NCBI RefSeq assembly: GCF_022201045.2
Contig: NC_068558.1
Span: forward strand, 35,111,501 to 35,175,500
Reading direction: 5' to 3'
DNA: 64,000 bases
Origin: Citrus sinensis
Lineage: Eukaryota; Streptophyta; Magnoliopsida; Sapindales; Rutaceae
In this document: positions 11,440 through 24,135 of the stretch, piece after piece
How the letters are laid out: every line of letters begins with the position of its first letter
Numbering within the stretch: position 1 is the stretch's first letter
Made by a program: the position numbers and the translations under genes
The notes under the pieces: model-generated
Seen by the model: only the letters and a program-made list of their open reading frames with translations
Database searches by the model: none
What the model was told of the DNA's origin: nothing

Positions 11440-13702
11440 CAATGTTGAATCTTTCTTTTTTGTTTTGGACATCCAAGATGCGATAACTAGAGTTAATGAT
11501 ATTCTTTTGAGGCATGAAGTAGAATTTAGGGTTGCTTGAACATGATTGTACCATTGCGAAGATTAAGGATGTTGTTTTAAACATTACAAGTCCATATGGG
11601 TTAGATTCTGCTTCAAAAATTCTGTTAAACATTACGAACCCAGAGAATAAAGTTAAGGTTGCGTTGGATTCAGATTTTGGGCTAGAATGTTTGCTTAGAA
11701 TTCATCGGGCTTTGGGTGTTAATACTTTTACAGTTGAAGTTGCACCAGTGTTGTACCCTCAGTTTCAAGATTCTTCCTTACTGCAGGCATTATTGACTAA
11801 CCTAGGAGTTGTGTTACCTAATGAACTGATTAATTAGTTTAATGATTTTGTCAAGAAAAATGCTTCGAATGGGGGACAAGCTGTTGTGGGGGGACAAGTT
11901 GTTGTTAAGGAAGTCGTTGTTGAGGAACAAGCTACTACTGGGCTAAGGAACCTGATGGAGATGCAGTACTATTTGACTATTCAGACAGAAATGATTGCAG
12001 CAATGATGATGTTGATGTAGAATTCATGCAAGCTAAAGTTGATGGTACTATTGAAGCTACTCTTATTGATGAGGACAGTAAAAGAACTGTTGAAGCTATT
12101 GCTAAAGCTAAAGTTGATCCGATTCAGATGGTAGTTTATATGATGCTAATAAAGAGGTAAAAGGGGTTGTTGATTCTTTTGATGATAATATTGAGCTCGG
12201 CACTGTCAAATTGAATAATTACATATAACATCATGAGCATAAAATGGGTGCTGATGGGAAATATAGGCTAAAATTAGGACATCTATTTAGGCATGTTGCT
12301 CATTTTAGAGAGATATTGCATAAGGTGATGATTAGGAAAGGGTTTTCTATTAAAACAGTATATAGTAAGCCAAAAAGATTTGTAGGTACTTGTAAAGAGG
12401 CTGACTATCCATGGTATGTGGCTGGTGCAAAACTAAATGATGGAACTAGCTTCATATTGTGAGAATACAACAAGAAGCATGAGTATAGACTTACCAACAA
12501 GATAGTGAAATTTACTTTTGCTTGGGTTGCTACTAAAATAAAAATTCAGGTTGTTGACCTTAACGTGAAGATTGATCTTTTGAAGGATTATATACAAGAG
12601 ACTTATGGTTTGAAGATTGAATAGAAGACATTGTATCAGGCTCGAGCAAAGGTGTGTCAGAAATTATTTGAGTATGCTGCAGCCATTCACAAAGCTAATC
12701 TGGGAGCAATATGCAAGGTGTTGTGTGATGTTGTTTCTATACCTAATAAGGTATTATTCCAAAGATTTTTCGTTGCCTATTCTACACAAAGAAATACGTT
12801 TCTTAATGGTTGTAGACCTTTTATTAGAATATATGGATGTCACTTGAAAGGTAAATATGGTGGAGTACTATTAGCTGCTATTGGCATGGATGGTAATAAT
12901 GAGATTGTCTGATTAGCAGTATATGTTTGTGAGATTGAGAATAGGGAGACATGGAGATGGCTTATGGAGCACTTGCATAATTATCTGGATGATAGAAGGC
13001 AAGTGACTTTTACCAGTGACAGATAAAAGAGGCTAATTAATGCAATTTCAAACACATTGCCTACTGCTTATCATAGGGCATGTTTATGCTAATTTTTCCA
13101 AGTCATATGTTGGTGCATAGTTGAAACAACTATTTTGGAAAGCTACTAAGAGCTGTAACAAGCATGATTTTGATAAGGCAATGGCAGAGATAAAAGCTGA
13201 AAAGAAGCTGCATTTGAGTGTTTAGAAGGAGAACTACATGCTTATAATCGGTCGATGCACATATATAACAAAAATTACATGGTAGAACATACTAACAACA
13301 ATGCATTGGAGTGCTTCAACTAATGGATATTACCTTACCAAGATAAACCTTGCTTGATAATGCTTGAAAAAAATCATATGTAGACTTATAAAACAGTACA
13401 CAAAGAGAAGAAATGAGGCAGCCACCTGGAAAAGACAGCTGACACCTAAAGTTTTGAGAGAGGTGGATAAAAAAAGTAAGATTACATAAAAAATAGTTGT
13501 ACAAACTTCTAGTGATCTGAATTTTCAATCCATCTAGGAGGCTTGTGGTGAAGTTAGAGAACAAAACGTGTGATTGCGATTATTGGGAAATTGCCGGCCT
13601 CCCTTGTCAACATGCGATAGCTGCCATTGGGTATGCAAGACATGCAATTGAGGAGTATGTTCCAACATAGTTTACTAGACAGGCTTACCTTAATACATAT
13701 TA
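11440..13702 (+). pseudogene. Mutator-like (MuDR-type) transposase, decayed and truncated
   Basis: The parent family moves MULE DNA elements. Pieces in order are: an N-terminal segment (11532-11837); the MuDR DNA-binding region around 12244-12462 (LKLGHLFRHVAHFREIL... then WYVAGAKL); the core transposase region 12631-12910 (KYGGVLLAAIGMDGNNEI, like the MULE domain G-x-L-L-x-A-x-x-x-D-G-N); and a SWIM-type zinc finger at 13570-13640 (CDCDYWEIAGLPCQH). Stops (for example 11835, 12460, 12622, 12910, 13024) and frameshifts interrupt it, so it is inactive. After AYLNTY it ends abruptly in NB-ARC coding sequence at about 13703. The region from 12997 is duplicated at 46652. Confidence 0.85.
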
Positions 13703-15108
13703 ACCCTTGCTAAAGCTCTTTTTAACCAGATTTCTGATGAGTTCGAAGGGAAGTGCTTCATAGAAAATGTCAGAGAAGAAATAGAAAGTGGTGTTGCATT
13801 AGTGCGCATCTACGTACACAAACAAGTTCTTTCTCTATTAGGAGAAAGACTTGAAATGGGAGGCCCTAACATACCAGCGTACACTCTAGAGAAGCTCCAA
13901 AGTACTAAGATTCTCATTATTCTTGATAATGTAGAATTTGAACAACTACATATTTAGTTGGATGGCTTGATGGGTTTTGTCCTGGAAGTTGAATTGTTGT
14001 CACCACTAGAGACAAACAAGTACTTCGTAAAAGGGGAGTGAAAAAGACGAACATGTATATGAGGTTAAGAGACTTAACCATGGTGAAGAGCTTCAGCTGT
14101 TTTATAAATTTAGACAAAATCATTGCCCTCAGGATGATCTTAATGTATTGTCGAAGAAGGTAGTACGATATACCGAGGGTGATCCTTTAGCTCTCGAAGT
14201 CTTGGGTTCCTCCCTTCATCCGAAAAGCAAATAAACAGATTGGGAGAATGTATTAGATAATTTAAAACAAATTTCTAACGTCAATCGCATTTATAAGGTG
14301 CTGAGAATTAGTTATGAGGAACTTAATTCAGAGGAGAAAAGTTTATTTTTAGATATTGCATGTTTCTCCAAGGGAGAATGTAAAGATCGTGTGGCAACGT
14401 TACTACATGATCGTCCTTACAATGTGACTCATGGACTGAGTATCCTCGTTGATAAATCCCTCATTACAATATCTGAACATATCAACACGTTACAAATCCA
14501 TGATTTATTGTAGGAAATGGGACGAGAGATTGTTCGTCAAGAATCTGTCAAAGAACCTGGGAAACGTAGCAGATTATGGCATCGCAGGGATATTCGTCAT
14601 GTATTGAAGCAGAATAAGGTAAAAAAAAAAAAACAATTCTCGCTGAAGAGCTAGGACGTAAATAATTGTTGTAATGCGATAATTTCAAACTAAAGGTAAT
14701 ATCATTAAAGTCATATTAGGTAAGAGTTTAACATAAGGGTGTGGCAACTTGCCCTCTATAATATACTTCTGAACACTCTTACTAAGTACACATATTTATA
14801 AATTTTTAAAAATCACTTTTTATTATGAATACTCTTATAAATACCAAAACAGTTCTCATTTCATTCTTACACCCATCAACCAATGTCATCTTCATGTTTA
14901 TGCATAAAATACTAATGACATTTATCTTCTTCACCTGCTTCATGCACGTTTCTTCTGCAATTGCCTAGTTCTTTTTCTTTACAAAAAAAAATCATCATCT
15001 ATATGCCACTCATCTATTGGATGATGAGTAAAACATTACTTCTTATTCAATTCTACCATCCAATTGATAATTGCTACATTAATTAAGACTCAAATGTTGG
15101 GATGATTA
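12997..15108 (+). repeat. Segmental duplication, copy 1 (partner 46652-49047)
   Basis: From 'gaaggcaagtgacttttacc' to 'tgttgggatgattaaaa' this block matches 46652-49047 nearly base for base, apart from small indels and a SINE found only in the partner. It carries the transposase 3' part, the joint to NB-ARC, the rest of the NB-ARC exon and about 480 bases of the following intron. Both copies are on the plus strand. Confidence 0.9.
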
Positions 15109-17215
15109 AAAAAATTTACTTAATTTCGTTGGTTTTTTTTTTAATTTTGAATTAACATTTAGGATTCCACCATTAAAAAAAATCATATCCAAATCTTATA
15201 TCGATCCAAGATTGGCCCTGCAGATTAAGATTTAGAGATAAAGAGGGAAAATAAAATTGACTGAGGGTGTCAAGATAACATGTTTGTAATTTAAAGAAAA
15301 CTCCAAAATTTATCAATTTTGAAATTTTAGTAGTGTTCAAAGGATTTCTTTTTTGTTAGTTTAATTCAGCAAATGGTCACCAAATTTTTAGTTTAATTTA
15401 CCAAACGGCCCCAAAATTTTCTTTTTTCCTATATAGATATTCAATAAAAAACAACCAAAAAATCAAATATTGCATAATTTGTTTTCATTTAAGGAAATTA
15501 ATAAAGTTCACCGATGTTTCTTTTGGATTTTAGGAAGGCTCATTCTTTATTTTTGTTTACAAGAGAACCGATGCAATTGAAAGTATATTTCTGAATTTGT
15601 CGACAATAAAAGGCATCAATCTGAACTTAAGAGCCTTCTCAAATATGTCTAATTTGAGAGTACTTAAATTTTATATACCTGAGATTTCAGTCCATATGAG
15701 CATTGAAGAGCAGCTTTTAGACTCTAAAGTACAGCTTCTAGACGGCTTAGATTATCTTCCTGAGAAATTGAAAAATCTTCACTGGCACAAATATCCATTT
15801 GAGAACCCTACCATCAAATTTTAAGCCTAGAAACCTTATTGAACGCAATTTACCTTTTAGTAAAGTTGTGCAAATTTGGGAAGGAAAAAAGGTACGTTTT
15901 GTATTAATACTGAAACGTTAATTATTCTTTCTTTAAATATACATGTAATTAATTGTTGAATTAAATGTTGCTTTTTTAATTAATGTAGTCTTTGTTTATC
16001 TTTTGTTACAGAAAGCTTTCAAGTCAGTTTTTCCCAATATTTCATTAGGATGCCGGACCCATTAAAAACACCAAATCTTGAAAAAATAAATCTTTGGAAT
16101 TGTACAAACTTGGTTCGTGTTCCCTCATCAATCCAAAATTTCAACCACCTCAATATGTTGTGTTTTGAGGGCTGCAAAATTCTGAGGTCCTTTCCTAGCA
16201 ACCTTCATTTTGTTTCTCCTGTGACTATCGATTTCACATCTTGCATTAATCTCACAGACTTTCCACATATTTCTGGGAATATAACAAGGCTATATTTAGA
16301 CGAGACTGCAATAGAAGAAGTTCCCTCATCAATCAAGTGCCTAACTAATCTTAAACTCCTACGTATAAATAGGTGCACAAGGCTAAAGAGAGTTTCAACT
16401 AGCATTTGTAAATTGAAATCTCTGATTGCACTTTCTGCATATGGGTGCTTAAACCTCGAGAGATTCCCAGAAAGCTTGGAGAAAATGGAACATTTAAATC
16501 AAATCAATTTAGGCAGGACTACAATTACAGAGCAGCGGCCATCGTCATTTGAAAATGTAAAAGGACTTGAAACGCTAGGTTTCTCTGAACTAGATAATTT
16601 GTCAGATAACATTGGCAATTTCAAATCTTTTGAGTACATGGGTGCACATGGATCAGCCATTAGTCAGCTACCATCCTTGTCGTCAGGTTTGGTGCCATTG
16701 TCTGCATCGTTATTATCCGGTTTATCTTTACTGTATTGGCTACATTTAAATAACTGTGCCTTGACGTCTATTCCGCAAGAGATTGGCTATCTATCCTCTT
16801 TGGAATGGTTACATCTAAGAGGAAATAACTTGGAGGGTCTACCTGCAAGTATCAAACAAATTTCACGGCTAGAATCTCTTGACTAGAGCAATTGCAATAG
16901 GCTTCAGTCATTACCAGAGCTCCCAGTACGTTTGAAACGGTGAAATGCAAGCGATTGCGAGCGACTCCAATCTTTGCCAGAGATTCCATCATGTCTAGAA
17001 GAGCTAGATGCATCCGTACTCGAAAAGCTATCCAGACGCTCCTTTGAAGAGGAAGATGTCATTTCGTCCATTCAGTTCTGGTTTAATAATTGCTCCAAAC
17101 TGGATGCAGAATCAAACAACAAGAATTTGGCTGATTCACAAATAAGGATTCAGCATATGGCAATTGCAGTGAAGTTTCATGTATTGTTTAGTGAATTATA
17201 TTGTTTGAACATTTA
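13703..17215 (+). pseudogene. TNL pseudogene lacking TIR and P-loop start
   Basis: It starts inside the P-loop (TLAKALFNQIS; the preceding GxGGxGKT codons are replaced by transposase sequence). NB-ARC follows to about 14619 with frameshifts near RNBS-B (around 13990-14050), a stop at 14220-14240, an IHD motif and a TAG in place of Gln after DLL (about 14513). A normal-style intron leads to the exon 3 equivalent (about 15564-15890), frameshifted near 15798. The LRR exon (about 16016-17170) has a deletion at its start, a stop at 16884 and another at 16942. There is no C-JID exon. The family role would be immune sensing, but this copy cannot make the protein. Confidence 0.9.
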
Positions 17216-17216
17216 A

Positions 17217-18101
17217 AATTTTCATCATTTCATCCATGCCCGTGATTTAATTTAAGGGACCTCCCTGATTATTGTTTATGGTGTGTCAATTCCAGTTGTA
17301 TCTTTTTCATTTCGCCTTACAATTACCATTACGTGCTTAATATTAGGATGATAATGTATATTACATGTCTTTTTGCTTTTCTTTCTTGTATTTATTTATT
17401 TACATTAAGATGTTTTCTGATTTGCTAAATTTAATGGTGCATTTATTTTTCGGATTAGGAAATTGGAATATAAAATTGGAATGATTGATGGTATTTACTT
17501 ACTAAAATAAAGGTGGGAATGTGAATGAAATATGTGGAGCCCACATATTTTTAGAATTAAGGAATGAGAACTTAATTTTTCCTTGAACTCCCATTTTACC
17601 AAAACCAAATTTTATAATTTCACTTTTGTCCTCGAATAGAATATTAGTATATTATTATTATAGCTATTATTCTTATTTTTGTAATTTTTGCTGACAACAA
17701 CAACAACACCAATTATATTATTATTATTAATTAATTAGTGAAAATTATTATTATTTTTTGTTCTCGAGTAATAATAATAATTATTAAAATTAACAATAAG
17801 TTATTTTGTATACTAATAATTGCAATTATTATAATAAATAATGACAATAATTAACTAAGTTTATTTTAATAACTTGTAACAATCAATTCTAATTCTAAAA
17901 CGAAGTAAACACATTGATCGCAATACAATTCATTTGGATTCCGATTCTTACAACTAACCTAAATAATTTATTCCCATTCATATTCCCTATTCCGATTCCA
18001 GCCACTGCAACATAAATATATGAACAGGCTTTTGTTGGGATTTGAGTTTTGATATTAATATTTACTTGCTAGAGATGATGACTTCATATAATTTTGGATG
18101 A
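17217..18101. other. AT-rich spacer with ATT-rich simple sequence
   Basis: Bases 17640-17860 are rich in short ATT/AAT triplet tracts. No coding similarity or paired ends were recognised. Confidence 0.5.
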
Positions 18102-18110
18102 TTAATTAGG

Positions 18111-18312
18111 GAGTAATGATACAGCTACAAACTCTTGTACAAATTTATTTTGTACAAATTGACGTGACATTAATTCATTGGTTGAATGAAAATATAAATT
18201 AATAAAAACAAATCATGTGGGTCAAGTGATATTTAATTCAACTAATCTTATCATACTACATCAGTTTGTACAAAATAAATTTATACAAGAGTTTGTGGCT
18301 GTATCATTACTG
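18111..18312. mobile_element. MITE, 202 bp, about 45-bp TIRs, 9-bp TSD
   Basis: Left end GAGTAATGATACAGCTACAA and right end (complement) CAGTAATGATACAGCCACAA continue as inverted repeats through TTTGTACAAA. Flanks are TTAATTAGG (18102-18110) and TTAACTAGG (18313-18321), a 9-bp duplication with one change. This fits a Mutator-type MITE. It is non-coding, and open frames crossing it are incidental. Confidence 0.8.
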
Positions 18313-18486
18313 TTAACTAGGACCATGTTAATTTGTATCTTTTGGTTACGGATGATTATGTCAAAGAACTTATTTGACGGGCTGTACAATTGTAATTTTA
18401 TTTTATTTATTATTTACTTGTACTTTGGGTTGTACTTTGGAAGAATTGTTGGGTTGAAATTTAAAAAATATAAACGTATTGAATGT

Positions 18487-19300
18487 AGGGATGGCAACGG
18501 AGTGGGTATTATGGGGGGATACCAATACATGTACCCATACTCGTTTGATGGTGGACATCCCCGTCACCGAACCTTACTCCTTGTGGGTTTGAACGGATAT
18601 AAGTCGGGGATTTCTCGTTAAAAAATATAGATACCCATCATCTTCCCCTATCCCTTATATCCTCTTTTAACTTAATGATTATTAAGTTTAATTTTAATTA
18701 ATATATTATTAATATAAATATTAAATCTATTTAAATAAAAAAAAAAGAAAATTGCTTAATAGTTGGAATAAAAATGTGATGAGATGGCTAATACAATTTA
18801 GAATACAAAATCTAATTAAATTGTGAATAGGATACTTCCCAAGTACATAAATAAATCAAGGAAAAAAAAACATAGGTTCCTAGAATCCTAATTCCAAGTT
18901 CCAACAAAGACACATAGTGGGTTTGGAAGATGGTGAAGGATCAGTAGAGAATTTAGAGGAGTTAATGCAATAGGGAAAAAGGAAAAAAAAATGTATTATC
19001 CATATGGCAACATTATAATGTCGTAATTAGGCCTCTAACGATAACAATTAATAGAGATGATTAGCCATTAATTATCGGCAGTCGGAATATTCACATTTTA
19101 GCCTTTTAGGATTTTTATATTTAGATTTAGCTGTTAATTAATAATTTTAGCTTTTAAAAACTAACAAAAAAAAAAAATAATTAAACGGCTTTACGAGCGG
19201 ATACAGATTTTAGTGTTTAATACCTCCATCCTACCCATCCAATTAACGGGTATCAATAATTATACACGTACCCAATTCTTTTTTATAAAACAAAAGAAAA
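18487..19300. mobile_element. Degenerate hAT-type element (left end only clear)
   Basis: The sequence starts TAGGGATGGCAACGGAGTGG, the same terminal motif as the well-preserved hAT element at 43781. The inner part has the 'acccatactcg' and 'ggacatccccg' style subterminal phrases common in such elements. At 19190-19265 there are oppositely oriented fragments ('gagcggatac', 'aacgggtatc', 'cgtaccc'). I could not find the matching right terminus or an 8-bp TSD, so the end coordinate is approximate. Confidence 0.45.
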
Positions 19301-19479
19301 ATTAGACTTGACACCCGAGCCTAATATAACTGGGCCCCACGCGCTTCCGTATCCGCAAGGATTTTTTACCTGCCTAGATTGAACGGAACTGAATTGAACC
19401 GATTTTCAAATTAAGTCAGTCACGAGCGTGTCGCGTGTACCAATTAATGTCATGTCCATGTCAAATATGTACTTCTAAT

Positions 19480-19939
19480 GGCAGTTATTTTGGCACGCCT
19501 CCCTAAACAGCAAAGCCAAGGTTGATAAGGCTGGTTTATTTATGGCCACTTCTTTATACGTGATTGTTTTAAAGATTGTCAACTAGGCTTTCGACAATAC
19601 GACTGTGTGGGAAAATGGAGTTAGAAAGTCAAAATCAGATAGATAATTTGTTAATATTTTTTCGCGGTGCGCTTTCAAATGGTACGTGTATAATTAGACC
19701 GCCGGTCATGAATAATCTGGATATAAAGTCAGAGATGCTGACATTTTGCTTTGAACTTTAGCAACCAGCTGATACTGACTTTTCTGAAAACAATGGTCAA
19801 CCAACTGTTTGGTAAAGTGACTGTTTTTATGTTACGGTATTCTGAAGAACATGATTGAAGAGATTGAATCCTCTTTGCAAAGACTGCCTACTCTCAACAA
19901 TTTCTCTTTCTGTGAAAGAGCATCTTGAAGAATTTGTTT
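19480..19939 (+). promoter_or_regulatory. Upstream region and leader of TNL-2
   Basis: Bases 19566-19590 ('gttttaaagattgtcaacta') are related to the TNL upstream blocks at 1685-1700 and 30550-30575. Core W-box motifs occur in reverse at about 19626 (AGTCAA) and 19795-19800 (GGTCAA). The leader before ATG 19940 contains an upstream in-frame TTG but no other in-frame ATG. No clear TATA box was fixed. Confidence 0.4.
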
Positions 19940-22900
19940 ATGGCTTCATTAGTATCTTCGTGTTCTTCTTGCATTGCTACTCAATATAAATATGACGTCT
20001 TCCTCAGTTTCAGAGGGGAGGATACTCGTGATAACTTCACTAGCCATCTCTATGCCGCCTTGTGTCGGAAGAAAGTAGAAACTTTCATTGATGAAGAAGA
20101 ACTCGAGATAGGAGATGAGATTTCGCCTGCCTTGTTGATGGCAATCAATGCATCAAAGATTGCAGTGATCATTTTCTCAAAGCACTATGCTTCTTCCAAA
20201 TGGTGTCTCAATGAACTTGTTGAGATTCTTCAATCTCAGAAAACAAATGGGCAAATGGTTATTCCGGTTTTCTACCATGTAAATCCATCCTATGTGCGGA
20301 AGCAGACTGGAAGTTTTGGTGAAGCTTTTGCTGAGCATGAAAGTCGTTTCACGGAGATGCCAGAGAAGGTTCAGAAATGGAGGGATGTACTCACAGAAGC
20401 TTCCAATCTATCTGGCTGGGATTCCATGAACATCAGGTAACTTATAACTCTTTCATGTGTCTATTACTATTAATAGAAAAACAAATAATTACAGTGGAAC
20501 TATTTATGTGTTATGAAGAATGAAAGTAGAAAAACTGATTTGCTTTTAGCATTTTTAGTCCTAGTCTATTTTATTTGGACTCATCGTCAGTAATCTTTTC
20601 AACTGGCAGGTCCGAGGCCAAACTTGTTGATGAAATTGTCAAAGATATATTGAGGAAATTGGAACACATATCACCCTCAATTGATTCTAAAGGCTTAGTT
20701 GGATTAGATTCACGAATTGAGCAGATAAAGTCACTTTTATGCATGGGATCATCAGATTTTAGAGTTATAGGAATTTGGGGCATGGGTGGTATAGGCAAAA
20801 CAACACTAGCTGGGACTATTTTCAATCAAATTTCCTGTGAATTTGAGGGTAATTGTTTTATGGCAAACGTAAGAGAAGAATCAGAAAAATGGAGTGGACT
20901 AGTACATTTACGAGAGCAAGTCCTTTCTAAATTATTGGAAGAAAATCTTAAAATAGGAGCTCCCGCTATACCCCTGTACGTTAAGGAGAGACTCAAGCAA
21001 ACGAAAGTTTTTATTGTTCTTGATGATGTTAATAGCTTTAGACAATTAGAATATTTAGCCGGGGGGATTGATCAATATGGTCCAGGAAGTAGAATAATTG
21101 TAACCACTAGAGATAAGCAAGTGCTTGATAAATTTGGAGTAGACAATATATATAGTGTTGATCATTTCACCCATGACGAAGCACTTGAGCTCTTTTGTAA
21201 CCATGCCTTCAGACAAAATACTCACCCTCATGATCTTATGGTGCTCTCAACAAGGGTAGTAGATTATGCCAAAGGCAATCCATTGGCACTTAAAGTGTTG
21301 GGTTCCTTCTTCTATGGAAGGAGAAAAGTAGATTGGGAAAATGCATTGCACAACCTAAAAAGAATTTCTGGCAGAGATGTATATGAAGTGTTGAAAATCA
21401 GTTATGATGAATTAAATTGGGAAGAGAAGAATATATTTTTAGATATAGCATGTTTTTTCAAAGGGGAGGATAAAGACTACGTGACAAGGATACAAGATGA
21501 TCCTGATTTTGTGCATTATGTATTGAATGTCCTCGTTAATAAGTCACTCATAACAATATCGAGTTACAACAAGCTAGAAATGCATGATTTATTGGAAGAA
21601 ATGGGTCGTGAAATTGTTCGCTGTGAATCTGTCAAAGAGCCCGGCAAACGTAGCAGGTTGTGGCATCATGAGGATATCTATCATGTATTGAAGAAAAATA
21701 AGGTGAGAGCCTACTCAGTTTGACTTCGTCCTTCAAGACTATATACAATCAAATTTCCTTTCTTAAGACGAACTCTTTAGATAGTTTATGAAGCTCATGT
21801 TGATTCTATACTGACTCATACTTAATTTTCTTTGATTTTCAGGGAACTGATTCAATTAAAGGCATATTCCTAGACATGTCAAAAATAAGAGAGATACATC
21901 TTAGTTCTGGAGCCTTTGCGTGTATGACTAATCTTAGAATGCTCAAGTTCTATGTGCCCAAGCTTTCCAAACTTTCAGATGTAAAAGTGCATCTTCACAA
22001 TGGTTTAGACTATCTTTCTGATGAGTTGAGATATCTCCATTGGCATGGATACCCTTTGAAAACATTGCCGTCGAATTTTAGTCCGGAGAATCTTATTGAA
22101 CTTAATCTACCTTATAGTAAGGTTGAACAAGTGTGGGAAGGAAAAAAGGTATGATGTCATACATAAAATTTATTGTTCTCTATGGAATTATAAAACTTAT
22201 GATAGTAAATCACTGTAGTATTTGATTTTTTTTACAGGAGTCTTTCAAGTTAAAATGGATTGATCTTCATCACTGCCAATACCTGATTAGATTCCCGGAC
22301 CCCTTAGAAACCCCAAATCTTGAGAGGATACGCCTTTCGGACTGCATAGGCTTGCCTTGCATTCCCTCATCCATCGAGAATTTCAACAACCTTAGTATCT
22401 TATGTTTGCGGGGTTGTGAGAGTCTTAGGCGATTTCCAAGCAACATTCATTTCAGATCTCCCATTACTCTTGATTTTTCAGATTGTCTTAACCTCACAGA
22501 GTTCCCACAGTTTTCTGGGAATATAAAGCAGCTATATTTATGTGGGACAGCAATAGAAGAAGTTCCTTCATCAGTTGAGTGCCTAACTGAGCTTGCTGAG
22601 CTATACATGAGGCAATGTACACGGCTGAAAAGTATATCATCTAGGATTTGTAAATTGAAATCTCTTCATTTGCTTAGCCTCGACGACTGCTGTAGACTTG
22701 AGAGATTCCCGGAAATCACGGAGACAATGGAATGTCTAGAATATTTTTCCTTGGCTTCAACAACAATTCAGGAGCAGCCATCTTCAAATGAAGACAGAAT
22801 TCTACCATCCTCCATTGCAAATTGGAGTTATGGATGTAGAGGTTTGATATTACCTCCTTTACCAGGTTTATCCTCTTTAACAGGACTGAACTTAAGCTTT

Positions 22901-24135
22901 CGTAATATAACAGAAATCCCTAAGGATATTGGGTGTCTATCCTCATTGCGAACTTTAGATCTAAGGGGAAACAATTTTGTGAGTTTGCCTGCAAGTATCA
23001 AGCAGTTTACACAGATGGAAGAACTTATCCTGAGCAATTGTAATTTGCTTCAGTCATTACCAGAGCTTCCACCAAGTCTAATATTGTTAGAAGCAAGGAA
23101 TTGCAAGCAGCTCCAGTCTTTACCGGAGCTTTCGTCATATTTAGAAGAATTGGATGCATCCAAGCTGGAAACACTGTCTGAGTACTCCGATGTCTTTGCA
23201 CAGCCCAGAATAACGTTCACATTTACAAATTGCCTTAAATTGAATCGAAAATCATACAACATTTTGGCAGATTCGGAGCTAAGAATGCAACATATGGCAA
23301 CAGCGTCACTAAGACTATTCTATGAAAAGGTAACATTCTCTCTCACTACCGTCTCTCTATCACTCTAGAAATACTTATTTTCATGTTGCAGGTATTTGAT
23401 GTACCTCCTCAATTCAGCATTTGTTTACCTGGAAACAGAATTCCTGACTGGTTCAGCTATCAAAGTTTAGGATCCTCAATAACTATTCAACTGCCTCAGT
23501 GTAATAGAAGATTTATAGGATTAGCTCTTTCTGTTGTTATTGAATTTGAGGAGGTCTTTTATCGTGGATACTGTTTTGGAGTCAGATGTGAGTACCAATT
23601 TGAAACCAAGACACTTTCTGGAAACCAAAAGGGCGATTGGGTTTGCTATTTGACTTCTGCCAGTGACTATAAGGTTGAGGAGTTGTTAATTTACTCAAAT
23701 CACGTCTTACTTGGATTTGATCCTTGTTTGAATATTCAGCTACCAGACGGTGACCTCCATGCAACTGCCACATTTCACTTCTCTCTTCTCTGTGATGACT
23801 GCATCAACCCAGAGAACATAATTGGTTGCAAGGTCAAATGTATTGGGGTGTGTCCACTAACTGCAAATACCAATGAGACCAAATCCAAAATTTTTACAGA
23901 GAATTCTGCTACCTCCAGTGAAGAAGAATGCACTAAAATAAGGAAATTCCACAATGTCAGTGACTATCATAAGGTCCATGATTGGGCCAGCACCAAGGGA
24001 AGTACTGGGATTATTTGCATATCTGGAGAGGAGAAATTGGAGCCAAATCTGAAGAGAATTTGCAGAGAAAAAGACAAACCTAATTCTATTTTCTCATGTA
24101 AGTCCAACGCTATTTCTCCAGTTTTTATGTTTTGA
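19940..24135 (+). CDS. TNL-2: TIR-NB-ARC-LRR disease-resistance protein, five exons
   Basis: Predicted exons are 19940-20436, 20610-21702, 21843-22148, 22238-23329 and 23392-24135, with GT-AG introns of 62-173 bases, giving an open 1243-residue protein. TIR: YDVFLSFRGEDTRDNF and catalytic-type E92 in SSKWCLNEL. NB-ARC: P-loop GMGGIGKTT (223-231, K229), kinase-2 VFIVLDDV, RNBS-B IIVTTRD, GNPLALKVLG, FLDIACFFKG, canonical MHD in LEMHDLLEEMGREIV. LRRs run through residues about 531-996, followed by a C-JID region with PGNRIPDWFSYQ and a longer acidic/basic tail than TNL-1. Compared with TNL-1, exon 4 is 52 codons shorter. A strong donor GTAAGT at 24098 (phase 1) allows an alternative last exon, for example from about 24625 ending TAA near 24680. 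Confidence 0.93.

Noticed and set aside
18217..18621. 134-codon open frame
   Set aside because: It runs from the right arm of a MITE into the end of a hAT relic; the composition is repeat-derived and no protein family is recognised.
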